Under the pieces are notes generated by a model that made no database searches, was not told the DNA's origin, and was given only the letters and a program-made list of their open reading frames with translations. The translations under genes and the position numbers were made by a program. Positions 34,197 to 49,921 of a stretch of 64,000 nucleotides of DNA are shown here, piece by piece (the first letter of the stretch is position 1; the number at the start of each line of letters is the position of its first letter). This stretch comes from Adiantum capillus-veneris (Eukaryota > Streptophyta > Polypodiopsida > Polypodiales > Pteridaceae): the NCBI GenBank assembly GCA_014529385.2, contig CM043964.1:101884087-101948086 (forward strand). The letters run 5' to 3'.

Positions 34197-35388
34197 TGTT
34201 CTGAGCCCCCGGTACACTCCAAAACGTGGCATACACAGCGTCCAAAGGCGTGTTCCCAACATTGACGTCGTATTCTCCTGGCCATGATAGGCCGAGACCC
34301 TTTACTACCACAAGCCTGTATAAGGATGTAACGTTATTTATCAGGTTCCGCATTTGCTTCTCTGCATGTCGATGTTCCAATACATGGCAAGGGCTTCTTC
34401 TATTGGAATTAAAAAATAATAACAGTTGTACGCCTCGAGAAGCGAAGAGGCACAAACACCTACCTCTTCATATCCAAACTTCAAACATTATAAAACTAAC
34501 CCTTATGTAATCAATCCAACAATCACAACCAATCATTTACATCTTATCGTGTCTCGCATCTCTCCCTCCTTCTTTGTGTATCTGCACCTCTCTCCTTCTC
34601 TGTGTTAACACTAGTTCTATAATCGGACACTCAAATATCTTGAGACACTAAAGTGTCATGTTTTTCTAGCAACTTGTCATAATTATTTGTTGAATCTAAA
34701 AAAACATTTCATAGGTCACGTTCATATCTTAGGTTAGCTATGAGGTGAAGAACATAGCCAAATTTTACTTTTGCCAAAATAAATACCAAATTAAGATGAT
34801 AATGATAAGTTTTAAGATGAAAAAATCATAGAAATTTAGTGCAATTTTAACAAAATTTTCATAAATTGAATATAACTTCTTATCAAAATAAGATTTTTCA
34901 TAGATTTCAAGGTGTATGGATAGGAAAAAACTTATTATAGAAAGAAATTGAGCTTCATAACCTAGTTATGGGACTATATTTTTGTTATAATCAAAAAACC
35001 AAACTCTTGAAAATGCTGACAAACAGGAAAATTTTGGTCTTTCAAGGCCTCTTTCATTAACATGATGAGGTTATGGGACAAAACCTAAGGTGTATAATGT
35101 ATCTATAGGTCAATACCCATCAATTAAGCATTTTTTAAGGGTTCAAACTCATAGGAATCTTGTAGTTTAAGCTCATTTTAAAAAATTTGTAGTGCGTAAT
35201 TTCTTGCAAAAAAAACATTGCTATGAAAAACTAATAAAAGTGTGTATATAAATCTCCCAATTGTGTCCATATGGGGTATTTGTATACAAATAAGTGAGAT
35301 GAATGGAAAAGTTCAAAACTGGACTTTATTTTAAGGCTTATCTTTGATAAATAAAATATCATGATTACAACATGCGCAATTTTTTGGC
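34197..35388. other. intergenic; one weak exon-like frame
   Basis: A minus-strand frame at 34189-34455 reads VVVKGLGLSWPGEYDVNVGN, then TPLDAVYATFW, which has the look of a real exon, but I cannot name it. From 34.6 to 35.4 kb the DNA is AT-rich with no coding signal. Confidence 0.3.
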
Positions 35389-36345
35389 ATTTAGCCCTAA
35401 ACTGATAAGACCAACACACATGTACATGAAACCAGGTTTTCACGAAAAATATTCCTTTATGTATGTTTATCAAACAAACCAGTGAGAGGTTTTACCATAC
35501 CAATCCAATTCTCAAAGAACCATCTTCAACTGAATAATCTCCAGCCCCTTAAGCTAGTTACTCACAACCATATTATTTTATCATGAAAAAAACCTAGCTA
35601 GACCAGAGTCGCCCATTCAAACAGCAAGCAAACCCATGCCATAAGCACATCACAACACATTTAGAAGTGTCCATAAATTCTCAATTACCAAGCAAAAAAG
35701 ATATTACTTTCAAAACTTAACCCATCAAGCCAAAGAACTCCACATGAAGAAGAAGCCAAAAAATGAATCTCCAAAGCTTGTTGCTTATCTTTCCCTTTAG
35801 CCATAGCCTAACACACTCAGAGTACAATCACTCAAACAACGCTACCTTACCACAACAACAATTGACAGAATGTACAAAAGTCTACTAAGTGAGGGAAACC
35901 CTCACCTTTACATAGGATTGAAGTATCAAGGCTGAGAGTAAACCATAGCTTGTACAATCGAATGCAGCTCCATCACTCATCCACGGCCAATCATCAGTCG
36001 AAAGACGGTTTGCAATAAATGGGGCCATGTGTAATGCCAACAAATGAACTCCAGAATAGGGAGGAATCAACCCACTTGCAGATCCAGCTCATCGCGCATA
36101 AACATGCAGGCAAGCAAAACTACTAGCTTTGACACCTAACTCTACTTCTACACAGAGCCATAAGTTATACCAATTAAGTGAGGCCAACATAATGTAAAGC
36201 CAAAAAGGACCATACACATGTGGCTATGAAAAAGGTCTAGGGCCGGCCAAAAATTCCATGTAATTACACGTTGCACAAGATGTGAGCTAAGCAAGCCCAT
36301 GAATAAGATAAGCCTAAAAAAATTCTCCCATCCATACATTTTTGT
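35389..36345. repeat. ~1 kb direct repeat, left copy (3' side of Penelope-like element)
   Basis: The copy opens ATTTAGCCCTAAACTGATAA and runs to a TG microsatellite. It matches 41983-43010 in the same orientation over nearly its whole length with scattered substitutions and small indels. It abuts the 3' end of the RT frame (minus strand) less than 100 bases away. Direct repeats flanking Penelope-like elements are called pseudo-LTRs. The 61-codon frame at 35885-36070 has a counterpart in the other copy and may be fortuitous. Confidence 0.85.
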
Positions 36346-36422
36346 GTGTGTGTGCGCGCGGGCACTCGCCCACCCATACCCAGGCCATACCTAAGTAGGT
36401 CGTAGATCCATTAGGTATGGGC

Positions 36423-38108
36423 CTACTTCCTTATTAGATTGCAAAATAAAACAGAATCAATTCTGGCACCCGGCCAGCTATTTAAGCTAATAGCTTTTAT
36501 TATACTAGTAACTAGTCCATTCCACAGGAAACCATTATTACAAAATTTGCATATCAGCTTGTTAATTTCTTCTTCAAGGGCAAAAATTTTATACATAGAT
36601 GAGTATATAATAAGCGACAGAATACCTAAGTAGGTATTACGCTCATTTTTTATAGGTCTGTTACTTTTCCTCTTAACAAATTCAGCAGGATTAAAAGACA
36701 AATTATCTCGCTTTCAAAAGAAGCGTGTAGTGTATTGTCCAATAAAAGGAGAGTGAAGCTGAATTTTCATGTTTAAAAAGCGGGTTTTTTTAAGAATAGT
36801 TTTATCATCTATCACCAACTCTTCTAGAGAGGTAGGCTGATTGTTAACACTCAATAAATCCTCCATGAATCTAAACGTGTTATTGAAGACTAAAAGTTGT
36901 TTGGCCTCCTCATTTTGTTTCATTTTTTAACACAACCATTTGTATTCAAAAATTAATAAGTATAGATTGCACATTATTGGTGAGCAGGACAATCCCATAG
37001 GTATTCCCATCTTTTGTCTACAACAATTTGGCCCTAATTGAACAAAGCAATTTTGCAATATCCATTTAATTACCATAGAGTAACTTTGTCAAAGCACAGC
37101 ACTGGCTTTTTGATTGAATTTTTAACCCAACAAGGTGTTCTTACCAGTGAGATCTTTTCAAACCCTTGTGTTTTTTTGTTAGAAAAAGCCAAGTTGATAA
37201 TCTCATCTAGCACTCCCAGAAGGCCGAATACCCTGAGAGAGGAATGTTTTCATAACATTGTGTAGTATCAACGGTGAAGATACAATAGATATCCGTAGGC
37301 AAGTTGATAAACACCTCCGATGAATTCTTAGCAAGCCAGAAAGTACAACACTCTATACCACTGAATCTTTTAAGGTTTGTTCTTCGTTTAGCACAAAGAT
37401 TGCAAACCTCTGTCATGACTAGGTTCAGGCAGGAAGTAACATCTTTTGTAACACAAGAAAAATATTGTTTGAAGCATCAAAAATCCATCGGAACTTTTGT
37501 TTGTGTTTTTTAAAAGTCGGGAATAACACGGGAAGCTTACTTGAAGTTTCATTGTATCCCATATTGTCCAAATCTCTCAGCAAAGCTAAAGCCACATCCT
37601 TTAGTGTTTCATTTGCCTTTTCAAATTCATTTCCACCCAACCTTACCAGGGCAGCTTCATAAACAAGCTTCTTACAGATAACTGATACAATGTTGATAGC
37701 TTTATCGAGACCGACTATAAACCAATCACAAGTCAGCTCATGGCAATTTTGCATAATTTTTGGAGTGACCCAAGTAGTATCCAAGCTGAGCCATTTATCT
37801 GGCAAAAGACTAACCTTTTGAAAAAAGACCGTCTTAAGTTTTTCGACAAGATCCTGTAGGATCTGTTGCTCCAATGGGAGCGTTAAGGCCAAGTCAGCCA
37901 GACAGTCCAGTAGTGCGGACAGTGCCATTCTAGAATTCAGAGGCTCTACAAGTATATGATTCAAACCCATTACAAGTAAATCTCGAAGAGAAGAAACCTT
38001 AATAATAATTAGGTTTGTCGTACAGACATGTACACCAAGTATACCAAAATCCTTGCAGTATGCGGTAATTTTTTTGCATTTACATCTTAAAATAGGTTCA
38101 TGTCTCAA
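36423..38108 (-). pseudogene. Penelope-like reverse transcriptase
   Basis: Motif A reads FTVDTTQCYENIPLSG (about 37235-37275). Motif B reads GIPMGLSCSPIMCNLYL (about 36958-37008). Motif C reads FRFMEDLLSVNN (36840-36875), where Penelope-like elements have FR(Y/F)(I/V)DDL. The thumb region gives KRDNLSFNPAEF near 36700 and ERNTYLGILSLIIYSSMYKI further on. IPMG in motif B and FRYIDD-type motif C are hallmarks of Penelope-like RT; LINEs have RQGxPLSP. The N-terminal part (37425-38108, 227 codons) includes SSLRDLLVMGLNHI and KKHKQKFRWIFDASNN. The first catalytic Asp of motif C is Glu here, and stops occur near 36714 and between the frames, so the copy is dead. Confidence 0.75.
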
Positions 38109-38120
38109 AAATTCATTTGA

Positions 38121-38351
38121 CTACACAAAACACTTAATAGGGTCAGAATATTTCCAACCAAACACCACATTTTCAATCACAGAATGATTACCATATATCA
38201 AATCAAAGCATTCAACAAAAATTGAGTTTGGTGAAAAGAAATCCAAAATTGTATTGGTGAAATGACAATGAATGGAATTTGCACTACAATCCCCAGTTTT
38301 GCTTGGTAGAAAGCGCCTCCCGATCTCATTGACTGCTACCAGCACAATCAC
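38121..38351 (-). pseudogene. segment linking ORF1-like region and RT
   Basis: This 76-codon frame (IGRRFLPSKTGDCSANSIHC...) lies between the R/G-rich ORF1-like frame and the RT N-terminus. It probably belongs to the same polyprotein, since it overlaps the upstream frame by four bases and ends 12 bases before the RT frame. No motif is recognised. Confidence 0.4.
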
Positions 38352-39684
38352 ATTTCCAAAAGATGTTTAATAGGCAACCCCCGACCCCTTCCTCTTGTAA
38401 AGCTTCTAGACTTTCCTCTTCCAAAACTGGAGTCAGCAGACGAAGAGGGGGTAAGAAAGGAAGTAAACGTGGAGTTTCGAGTTAGAAGTGTGTTGGGTCT
38501 TTTTTTAGAAGGGGACTCATCATCTTCAAAGTTAGGTTTCAGAAGACCCAAAATAGTTTTAATCTCTTTGTAAGAACCATAAGTGGTAAGAAGCATCCCG
38601 GGTTCATTTGCTCCGAGCTCTTTGAGCATGTCAACCATCAATATACAAAATTGTATGAAGGCAATTTGTGCCAAAACTAACTCCTTGGCTTGCCCACCTA
38701 ACCAAGAGAAGATGAGAGTAAGATGAAAGGATGTAGGCTTTTCTGGGAATGTAGATTCTAGATTGTTGATTGCATACCAAACTGCATGGTCAAACCATAT
38801 AATGCTAGACTCACATGACGCTTTAGGGTCAAGAAATCTGCAAGCGCACTTAAGATGCAGTCTGTAAATATTCCATACTAAATCCACATAATAATCAGCA
38901 TTGTTTTTTCTTAATTCCATGAGACCTTTGGTTCTCGCATAAAGACCTGCATTAAAGCTACACTTCTTGGAAACTAGAAAATACATGTTGAACGGAGCCT
39001 TAATAAGCTCTCCTTTGTCCAAACATTGCACTCCTTTGAGTATCTTTAGCCGAGAATCCTACATTGTAGCAGCTGGTAGATTTGCCAAAAAAAACCCAGG
39101 TCTCTATTGAGATAGGAGCCAGAAAACCTTTATTAGGGAGTAACCAAAGTTTGTGCTCCACCCCTAAAGATTCAACCTCCACTTGTCGTATAGGTAGAAA
39201 TGGGAAAATTCTGGAAACCTCAGGTACCAATTTCAAAAGCGAAGTCCCACTAAGAGAACATAAATCTTTCTGAAAACCTCTTTAACAGCTTTCACAGCAG
39301 CACATACCTACAGAAAAAAATGTTGGTAGGTAGGAGAATCAGAATAGTCAGGGACGTGACAAAACTCGGGCTGAGCCCACACTGCTTTCTGAGAAGGTTA
39401 GCAAGTTCAGCACCATCCAAAGAGAACTTAACCAAGTCCTCTTTATGAGCTTTAGAGATAGTTGGAATATTAGAAATAATGTCGGTAATAACTTAGACAC
39501 TCTCCTTACTGTTTTTAACCAAAGTTTTGACCCATTTGTCAAAGAAGACTGTGTGAATCACGGAGGTAATAGGATTACTAAACAAGGCCACAATGAGAGG
39601 AGATGCTTCCGCATCTTGTATGCATCTAAGAACCAAAAGTGAAGCTCGTGAAAGCCAGTCCCTAATACAAGGAAACTGCCTCAT
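38348..39684 (-). pseudogene. ORF1-like protein of the Penelope-like element
   Basis: Several minus-strand frames (39684-39493, 39542-39348, 39236-39000, 39031-38348) overlap or abut and read as one decayed protein. The last is a 227-codon frame that ends in an Arg/Gly/Ser-rich tail (GRGKSRSFTRGRGRG), typical of nucleic-acid-binding retroelement proteins. No zinc finger was seen. Frameshifts lie near 39020, 39290 and 39490. Confidence 0.5.
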
Positions 39685-39689
39685 GGAGG

Positions 39690-41670
39690 CATAGTTAGAT
39701 ATGTCCCAGAAATTTGAAAGGAAATATTATAAACGGCAGAATCTAAAAAAACAAACTATAAAGATAACACTGTAGTGTAATAATCTCGTAGCAGCCTCAA
39801 CCTTCAACCGGTCAAAAAGCAGTCATAATGATCATGTGAGGCTAGCCCCTCCTAGCTCAGACAAACTGTATCATCAGAGCAACCTGACCTAGCGCAATAC
39901 TAGGAGCCTGTTCCTGATCCAATGGCAAGATTGGATCTAAGTACAATTTGTGTGTGTTTTAGTTATTTACTTATCTTACCCACAGACGAACATATACAAA
40001 TTCAAAGACCAAGGTACCCAGATAAATACAAGGTTTATTGTACAAAATAAACTTAGATAGCATGATTTTGTACAAATGAATAACATCAGGTTGGTACAAG
40101 TCACCATCCCAAAAGGTAAAAATTCCTTCACAAACTTCGAACCAGCAACCAATCTTCCAAATAGTAAAGCAACCAAAAAGCTGAACCAAAGAGAGTAGCC
40201 CTCACCTGCACCCATAGAAACAACATAACATTCTGTTAGCATTGGCTCTATATGCAGGTGATGCACCGGCATCCTAGTTGTTATCCATGCCACAAAGGTA
40301 CAACTTTTTTGTACAAGTGAACTTATCATTGAAACAGAAACTTTAAGAGACTTTGGTAGCCAATTACATCATCATAAACAAAACTTCAACACCTAGAAAC
40401 TACCAATGATTAGCATTAGACGAAATCTATGCTAAGGGTCATTATAGTTTATCTCCTTATTTTTTCAAGTTCTATTAAGAAAGGCTCTCTTCCTCAAACA
40501 TGCCATATTCTTAACTGCAAAAGAGGCCACATATTTTGCCCTAGCCGCTTTAAGCTTTTTCGAGATCTACGCCCTCTTGATAGGATCGACTATAGTGCTC
40601 ATTCGAGCAGTCAGCTTATACCTTGGTATATCCTGATAACAATAGACGAATATTTCCGGATTTATTAGCATCGAAACCGTCATATACACACTCATGTATA
40701 CAAGAAAACCCTGACATGTTCTGCCATAATCAAGTTCTATTAAGAAAGGCTCTCTTCCTCGAACATGCCATATTCTTAACTGCAAAAGAGGCCACATATT
40801 TTGCCCTAGCCGCTTTAAGCTTTTTCGAGATCTACGCCCTCTTGATAGGATCGACTATAGTGCTCATTCGAGCAGTCAGCTTATACCTTGGTATATCCTG
40901 ATAACAATAGACGAATATTTCCGGATTTATTAGCATCGAAACCGTCATATACACACTCATGTATACAAGAAAACCCTGACATGTTCTGCCATAATCATGA
41001 GCAACATCAGCAATCCGAGGAGCCGGAGATTCTCATTAATCAGACGCTATATGAAGTAATCAAACATGTTACGGTAACATGCCGAGACAGTAAGGAACCA
41101 CCAAACCAATTTGTAAGAAAAATTAAATAAATATATACCCTTAGTCTGGTCCTACCAAAGTGACTCCCTCTTACTCCTTTTAGCAAAAGATACCAGCAAA
41201 CCTACAAACAATAGATCATGTTTATGTTCCCATACATATTGTCCATGTCCAGAATAACTAGAAAATGTAATAACCAGGTGTTTTAGATTCGAAAATAGGA
41301 GGTTATATTCGAAAATAGGTAATTCTATAGAGTCCTGCAAAGAGCAGGTAACCATATCCACCCAGCTACGTCATCCATTGTTTCAAGGAGTCATAAGTTA
41401 GCATAGTTACATTAGACATCCGTAAATAAGAACATAAACAACTATTTATGCTAAGGTATACAGCCTCAACCAAGAAAACCCTATGCTAAGCTATACCTGC
41501 TAAACAAGAAGGATAATTACCAAGTTATCAATACAAACCAAAAGCAACCCCATATCAACAGCATAAATGGTAGCGGTGCCTTATACCAGGTTAAGCACAA
41601 AGTACTCACCCGAAAAGAATCTACTCAGCATGTCAACTCAAGACATTCCTAGGAAAAACAACTTAGCCCA
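39690..41670. other. leader region of the Penelope-like unit, non-coding
   Basis: Apart from the 265-bp duplication, no coherent protein was found. I looked for a GIY-YIG endonuclease on the minus strand upstream of the ORF1-like segment and saw none. Confidence 0.4.
40466..40995. repeat. 265-bp tandem duplication, nearly perfect
   Basis: CAAGTTCTATTAAGAAAGGC starts copies at 40466 and 40731. I saw a single difference (CTCAAAC versus CTCGAAC). The near-identity points to a very recent duplication. Confidence 0.95.
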
Positions 41671-41810
41671 AACAGATCATACCAACACATATACATGAAG
41701 GCAGGTTTTCTCAACAGATTCTTTCATACATGTTATCAAACAAGCTTGTGAGAAGTTTTACCATACCAAACAACCCACCAATCCAATTCTCAATAAACCG
41801 TCTTAGGTCA
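41671..41810. repeat. third, partial copy of the flanking repeat
   Basis: ACCAACACATATACATGAA...CAGGTTTTC...TCAAACAAGC...GAGAAGTTTTACCATACC...CAATCCAATTCTCAA matches the first ~140 bases of the ~1 kb repeats but is more diverged. It lies just outside the right-hand copy. Confidence 0.7.
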
Positions 41811-41982
41811 AAACCCAAATGAGCCTTAGGTCAAAACCCAAAATAAAGCTAATGAATTTAGAGTATAACCATGCCAACCCAGGAAGAAGCCAAAAGAGTG
41901 GTCATATCTACAAACCAGCAAAAGTACTCAACCAAAAAGAGTCTGCTTAACATATCTTTCCAATGTATTCATCAAAAAAATA

Positions 41983-45611
<3,629 letters not shown>

Positions 45612-45660
<49 letters not shown>
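45612..45660. repeat. (GA)n microsatellite at the 5' edge of the LINE
   Basis: A pure GA run of about 49 bases begins at the truncated 5' end of the LINE body. Together with the AG run at 43095-43123 it brackets the LINE. Confidence 0.97.
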
Positions 45661-45661
<1 letters not shown>

Positions 45662-46785
45662 ATCTATATGACCTATGAGACATATACCAAATTACATGCA
45701 TGTTTCATCTTATCAAAGACAAGTTAGAATTAGGAAAAGCTTAAACAGCACATGATACTTAACTAGAGTATGTTAACATCTATAACTTCAAGCAAATGTG
45801 GCCTATCAAACCCGAACAAGAAACATATATGTTGATGTTTTCTTTCGACAACACCTGATAAACAATGTCATCATGAAATTTTCAACCCATGTTAGCATAC
45901 TGTATAATGCTCGAGGTCTTGAGCACAAATGTTTGCATCCAGAAAGAGTTCATTGCTTTACATCGACTGAAAACAACTCAAAGCTTTTTGGTCAACATAC
46001 CACCCTATAATTAATGCATTGAGAATGTTTTGTGCTTTCACAAATACACTAATATTGGCATACATGGTTAAAGGCGTGCCAAGAAAGATGGTTTTTCTTC
46101 GACAATCAGTTGACTAGTCGCATCTCACACACACACAAGCCCGCGCGCGCACGAGCATGCGCACATGCAACTAGCAGCATGCACAGGAGCCAAGGAAGAG
46201 GGGGACTGATAACAAACAAGCATTCTCATCAATTGTAGGTCTCAAACAACAGGTGGCCAACCTTGCTTCTTTTTGCTATGGTCTCTAATTTAATTGTAAT
46301 GGATTGATTTTGCCCCTTATTGGTTGAGCATAGCTCCCAATTTTCAATAATTAGGCAAGCTAGAAACTAATTTAGATTACACACATTGATTTCTCACTAA
46401 CATGGCAAGACGAAACCACCACGAACATGTACTGTGAGCTTCCTTTCGGATATAAAATTCAGCATTTCACATAGCGGTCCTTCAACAATGAATTTTGAAT
46501 TGAGGGGGACTTCTGTGTTGAGACTATTTATCAAGGACATCCAAGACTAAAACTACTTCAGCATTTCAGCTACTCTGCCATGTCCAATTTATAGCGAGAA
46601 AATTTTAAGCACTATTGAATGGAATATTGCTGCTACCATGTTCTAGTACGTGATGACAAGGTCAAAATGTGGCATCCGCTCGTTTGTCAACGACTTCTTG
46701 TTTGAAACTGCTCAAAAAATGCTTTTGAAATTTCATAGAAGTGCTCCTCGTCATGTGTTTTCTTGTCTCTGCAACAAAGGATAAA

Positions 46786-46855
<70 letters not shown>

Positions 46856-48088
46856 ACTACAAACCAATGAAGAATCTTCTATTGAAATGAGCATCTCAAA
46901 GGCACAGTTCGTAAGATCGATATACAAAATATACCGATCACACATGTAATCCCAAACTCCATAAAATATACATTAACCCCAAGGCTATTTCTTGGTTCTC
47001 AATCTCTCAAACCTCCCAACATATATATGTTACCTGCAGCGGAAGTGATTGATGGTGATAGAGAGGATGAGTGCTCAACACGTAGACAAGGTTCCTTCTA
47101 CTTGATGAGAGAGATGTGCAATAGACAAGGTGAGAGAGAAGAGAGAATGATTCTGTGAGATAAGTCCCAAATTCTCCTCCAAAGGCCCCCTTCTCTATTG
47201 CTAGAGAGGCTTTTGCTTTAGATTGCACAAATGCTAATAAAATCGAACTAGATGCTGAGATGCCAATGGGATCATGCAGTTGATGATTGGATCTGAGAGG
47301 CCGAGGGCTGGAATCTAAAAACGCTAGTAAACTTGACTTGGATCTGCAAAAGCCGATGTGGAGGGTGCTGATGAGGGTGATGAGGATGGGGTGAAATCTG
47401 CAGACACTGGCTGATCTGAAGGCTGAGGCTGATCTGATGCAAAACGCTGGTGTGGATCTGCTACTAATGGCTGGGATTACTTACACTAGCGATGCTGAGA
47501 GGTTGTGGCTGATGATGCTGATAAAAAACACCAGGGATTCTGAGAAGGAAACACTGGGGATGGTGGTCCTGCTGAGGTACTGGATCGGGTACTAGGTGTT
47601 GAATGAATGAAAGGGAGAGCTCCTGGCTCTCCTCTATATTGCAAAGAGACTGGGTCGAGCAGAGCCACAATGCTAGATGATATCCCACAACTTTGCTCAT
47701 AAATGTCACTTATTAATAAGTTGGGACCTACTGATAAGGAGTGCTTCACATGCTGTTAACTACTTAGGCCAGATACTAATGCTAGAGTCCTGTAATGGGA
47801 ACACTCCCCAGTGCCTACACCTGGCAGATACTCGTGCACTAAGAGGGTTAGCAACTAATACAATGTGCCTGGACATGAACGTCCTCCGTACAAGCTCACA
47901 AAGGTGCCATAACACTTCCTAGGCTGTCCTAAACTCTAGGAGTAGGAGTTACAGCTTGTCCACATGCACATAGGGTTAGATGTGCACGTGGCAATACATT
48001 TTTATCAATTCCAAGAGGTGGAAAATCCTCCTCATACTGTGCCATAAGCACAACAATAGGAATCTCATCTTTATCTGTATTCTGAACT
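45661..48088. other. intergenic DNA, no recognised gene
   Basis: Only short unrelated frames occur. A CT/CA compound microsatellite lies at 46790-46856 and a short CA/CG run near 46125-46160. GATCTG-rich wording at 47280-47480 suggests an old low-order repeat. No RNA gene is seen. Confidence 0.4.
46790..46856. repeat. (CT)n(CA)n compound microsatellite
   Basis: A CT run of about 40 bases switches to a CA run of about 26 bases. It is the reverse-complement arrangement of the TG/AG tract at 43.0 kb. Confidence 0.95.
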
Positions 48089-48146
48089 ACCTGAACTCGC
48101 TTTATCCTTTTGTGCTTGATAATGATCTCAGTCGCTACGAGCACAA

Positions 48147-48210
<64 letters not shown>

Positions 48211-48309
48211 AATGAAATAAAATGTTATATTAACGTCTTCAAAAGGCCAAAATGACCTGAACTCACTTTATCCTTTTGTGCTTGATAATGAGCTCAGTCG
48301 CTTCGAGCA

Positions 48310-48370
<61 letters not shown>
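48089..48370. repeat. duplicated segment with (GA)n and a short LINE 3' end between copies
   Basis: ACCTGAACTC(G/A)CTTTATCC...CAGTCGCT(A/T)CGAGCACAAAG followed by (GA)n occurs at 48089-48207 and again at 48255-48370. Between them, 48208-48255 (TGAAATGAAATAAAATGTTA ... CAAAAGGCCA) matches the 3' terminus of the LINE at 43.12 kb. The arrangement resembles a severely 5'-truncated LINE insertion with an unusually long target duplication. Confidence 0.8.
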
Positions 48371-48374
<4 letters not shown>

Positions 48375-49331
48375 CTCTATGTTTAGTCATATATTTCCAC
48401 GTCGAGCACATGGACATCAAATCTATTGCTGGTTTGTGGGTCTCTGAAAAGATTTTGAGACAATACCTAGAGCAAGATTGATGCATATAGTGTGTGACTT
48501 GGGCGGGCTGAAAGAGATTACATCGAGTATCTTGGCACTGTACAAGATTGTGACAGGTAGTGCGTACTACTAGAGGGACTATCGGAGGTAGTTCACTCCA
48601 CCATTGGAATCGAGCATATGGACGTCCAGAAGATATTGTTCAATGTTGGCTGGCTAGAGGGGCTACAAAGACAGTTGGAAGAATTATAGAGCTATGCACA
48701 AGATAGAGATTTGACTGTCAACCTTACAAGACCAAGGTGATGAAATTTATAATTTAACACCACAACACAGTGACTGAGGGCATTAGCACTAGTGTTCATT
48801 TATCATGAGGAAGTGGTGAAGTATGTAGAGTCCTACACGTTTTAACAGGACTGTCTTATGAAAGGCGTGGCAGCTTCCAGACTAGGCTCGGAGCGGATGT
48901 GCTCATCGGTACAATTTCAGGAGGCATGCACTACACTATGGATGTTTGGTACATAGGTGACATCCACATAATTGTGCGGGGTACACATTTGGCATCTAGT
49001 TTAGACCATCACAGTCAGCAACAGTATACCAAAAGTAATTCAAAGCTGTAGTCTACATAGCAATGCTGGAGAAAAACCTGAGTCTGCCATCCAAAAATAT
49101 AAAGTTTTACCTATGAATTAGGATTAATGGGTCAAGTATACACAAATTTTCAATTAAAGTTACAAATTTTTCCCTTTTTTTAATTCAAGAAAAGGTTTTC
49201 TTTTAGCAGGAAAACTTGTTGCACTTACGTGAATGTATAATATGAACAAATACATAAAATATATAGATGCGGATGTGGAAACAGACCTCTCTGTCATACC
49301 TAGAAACTATTACTAGAGGTAACAAACTGAC
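48371..49331. other. no recognised gene
   Basis: Two plus-strand phrases are similar in translation: VEHMDIKSI...VSEKILRQYLEQD near 48400-48480 and IEHMDVQKI...LEGLQRQLEEL near 48610-48690. They may be diverged duplicates of one exon, but there is no further support. Confidence 0.3.
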
Positions 49332-49921
49332 CTGGCGTTTTTCTCTTGATGTTGTCGCAGGTATTCATTTGCCATATCAACATTTGAATTGAACAACTCC
49401 TTTGCAATCTTCAAAATTAAAAAAACAAGGGAGTGAGTGAAAGTTTTGCTGTCTGCACTGTATAAACAAGCATATGATTTATATCCTTTAGATATACTTA
49501 CCTCCTTTTGTGTTTTTTCCCAATTCTTTCTTTCCATATCTAGCTGCAAATCATTCTGTTTGCGGTCTTCCATTTCCTGGCGTAACCGTGCATTGTGATC
49601 TTCAATCTGTTGATTCCAAGCTTCACAAATTCTCCTGGTTACGTTAGCTTCTTTCACGACCTCCCCATCTTGGAACTGATATCGTTGCACTGGTAAAAGT
49701 CCAACCTACACAAGACTCCCAATCTTCACATCAGTGTGTTTGTAATGAGTTTCAATCACATTACAGAATAATGCAAAACAAAATAGTTGGCAATAATGGG
49801 AGAATGCAAACACACTTTTTCACTGAGTTCATATGGTCGATGTTTCCACCGCTCTGTAAACTCCTCATGCTGTTTTGTCCAGCATTGCTCCAGAGTAGAT
49901 CTGGCTTGAATTCTCTGTTTT
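49332..49921 (-). CDS. spliced coiled-coil protein gene, three exons visible (partial)
   Basis: Three minus-strand exons fit together. Exon A is 49816-49921 (QRIQARSTLEQCWTKQHEEF, then RWKHRPYELSEK). Exon B is about 49502-49675, with 49689 an alternative start (DGEVVKEANVTRRICEAW, then a charged helix). Exon C is 49332-49408 (IAKELFNSNVDMANEYLRQ). The B-C intron (49409-49501, 93 bp) has a canonical GTAAGT donor and an AG acceptor after a T-rich run, and joins phase 0 to phase 0. Exon C ends at a GTCAGT donor in phase 2, so more exons follow to the left. The protein is rich in E, K, Q and R with heptad-like spacing. I cannot name the family. Neither end of the gene is located. Confidence 0.65.

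Noticed and set aside
35389-36345. Hammerhead ribozyme in the direct repeats, as in some Penelope-like pseudo-LTRs
   Set aside because: A CTGATGA occurs on the minus strand near 35994, but no GAAA with the required stems follows, and the motif is not kept in the right-hand copy.
40466-40995. Organelle-derived insertion (the duplicated block reads smoothly in short frames)
   Set aside because: None of the translations match an organellar protein I recognise; the frames are short and disagree between strands.
39690-41982. GIY-YIG endonuclease belonging to the Penelope-like element
   Set aside because: No GIY...YIG pair or downstream catalytic pattern was found on the minus strand before the ORF1-like region or after the RT.
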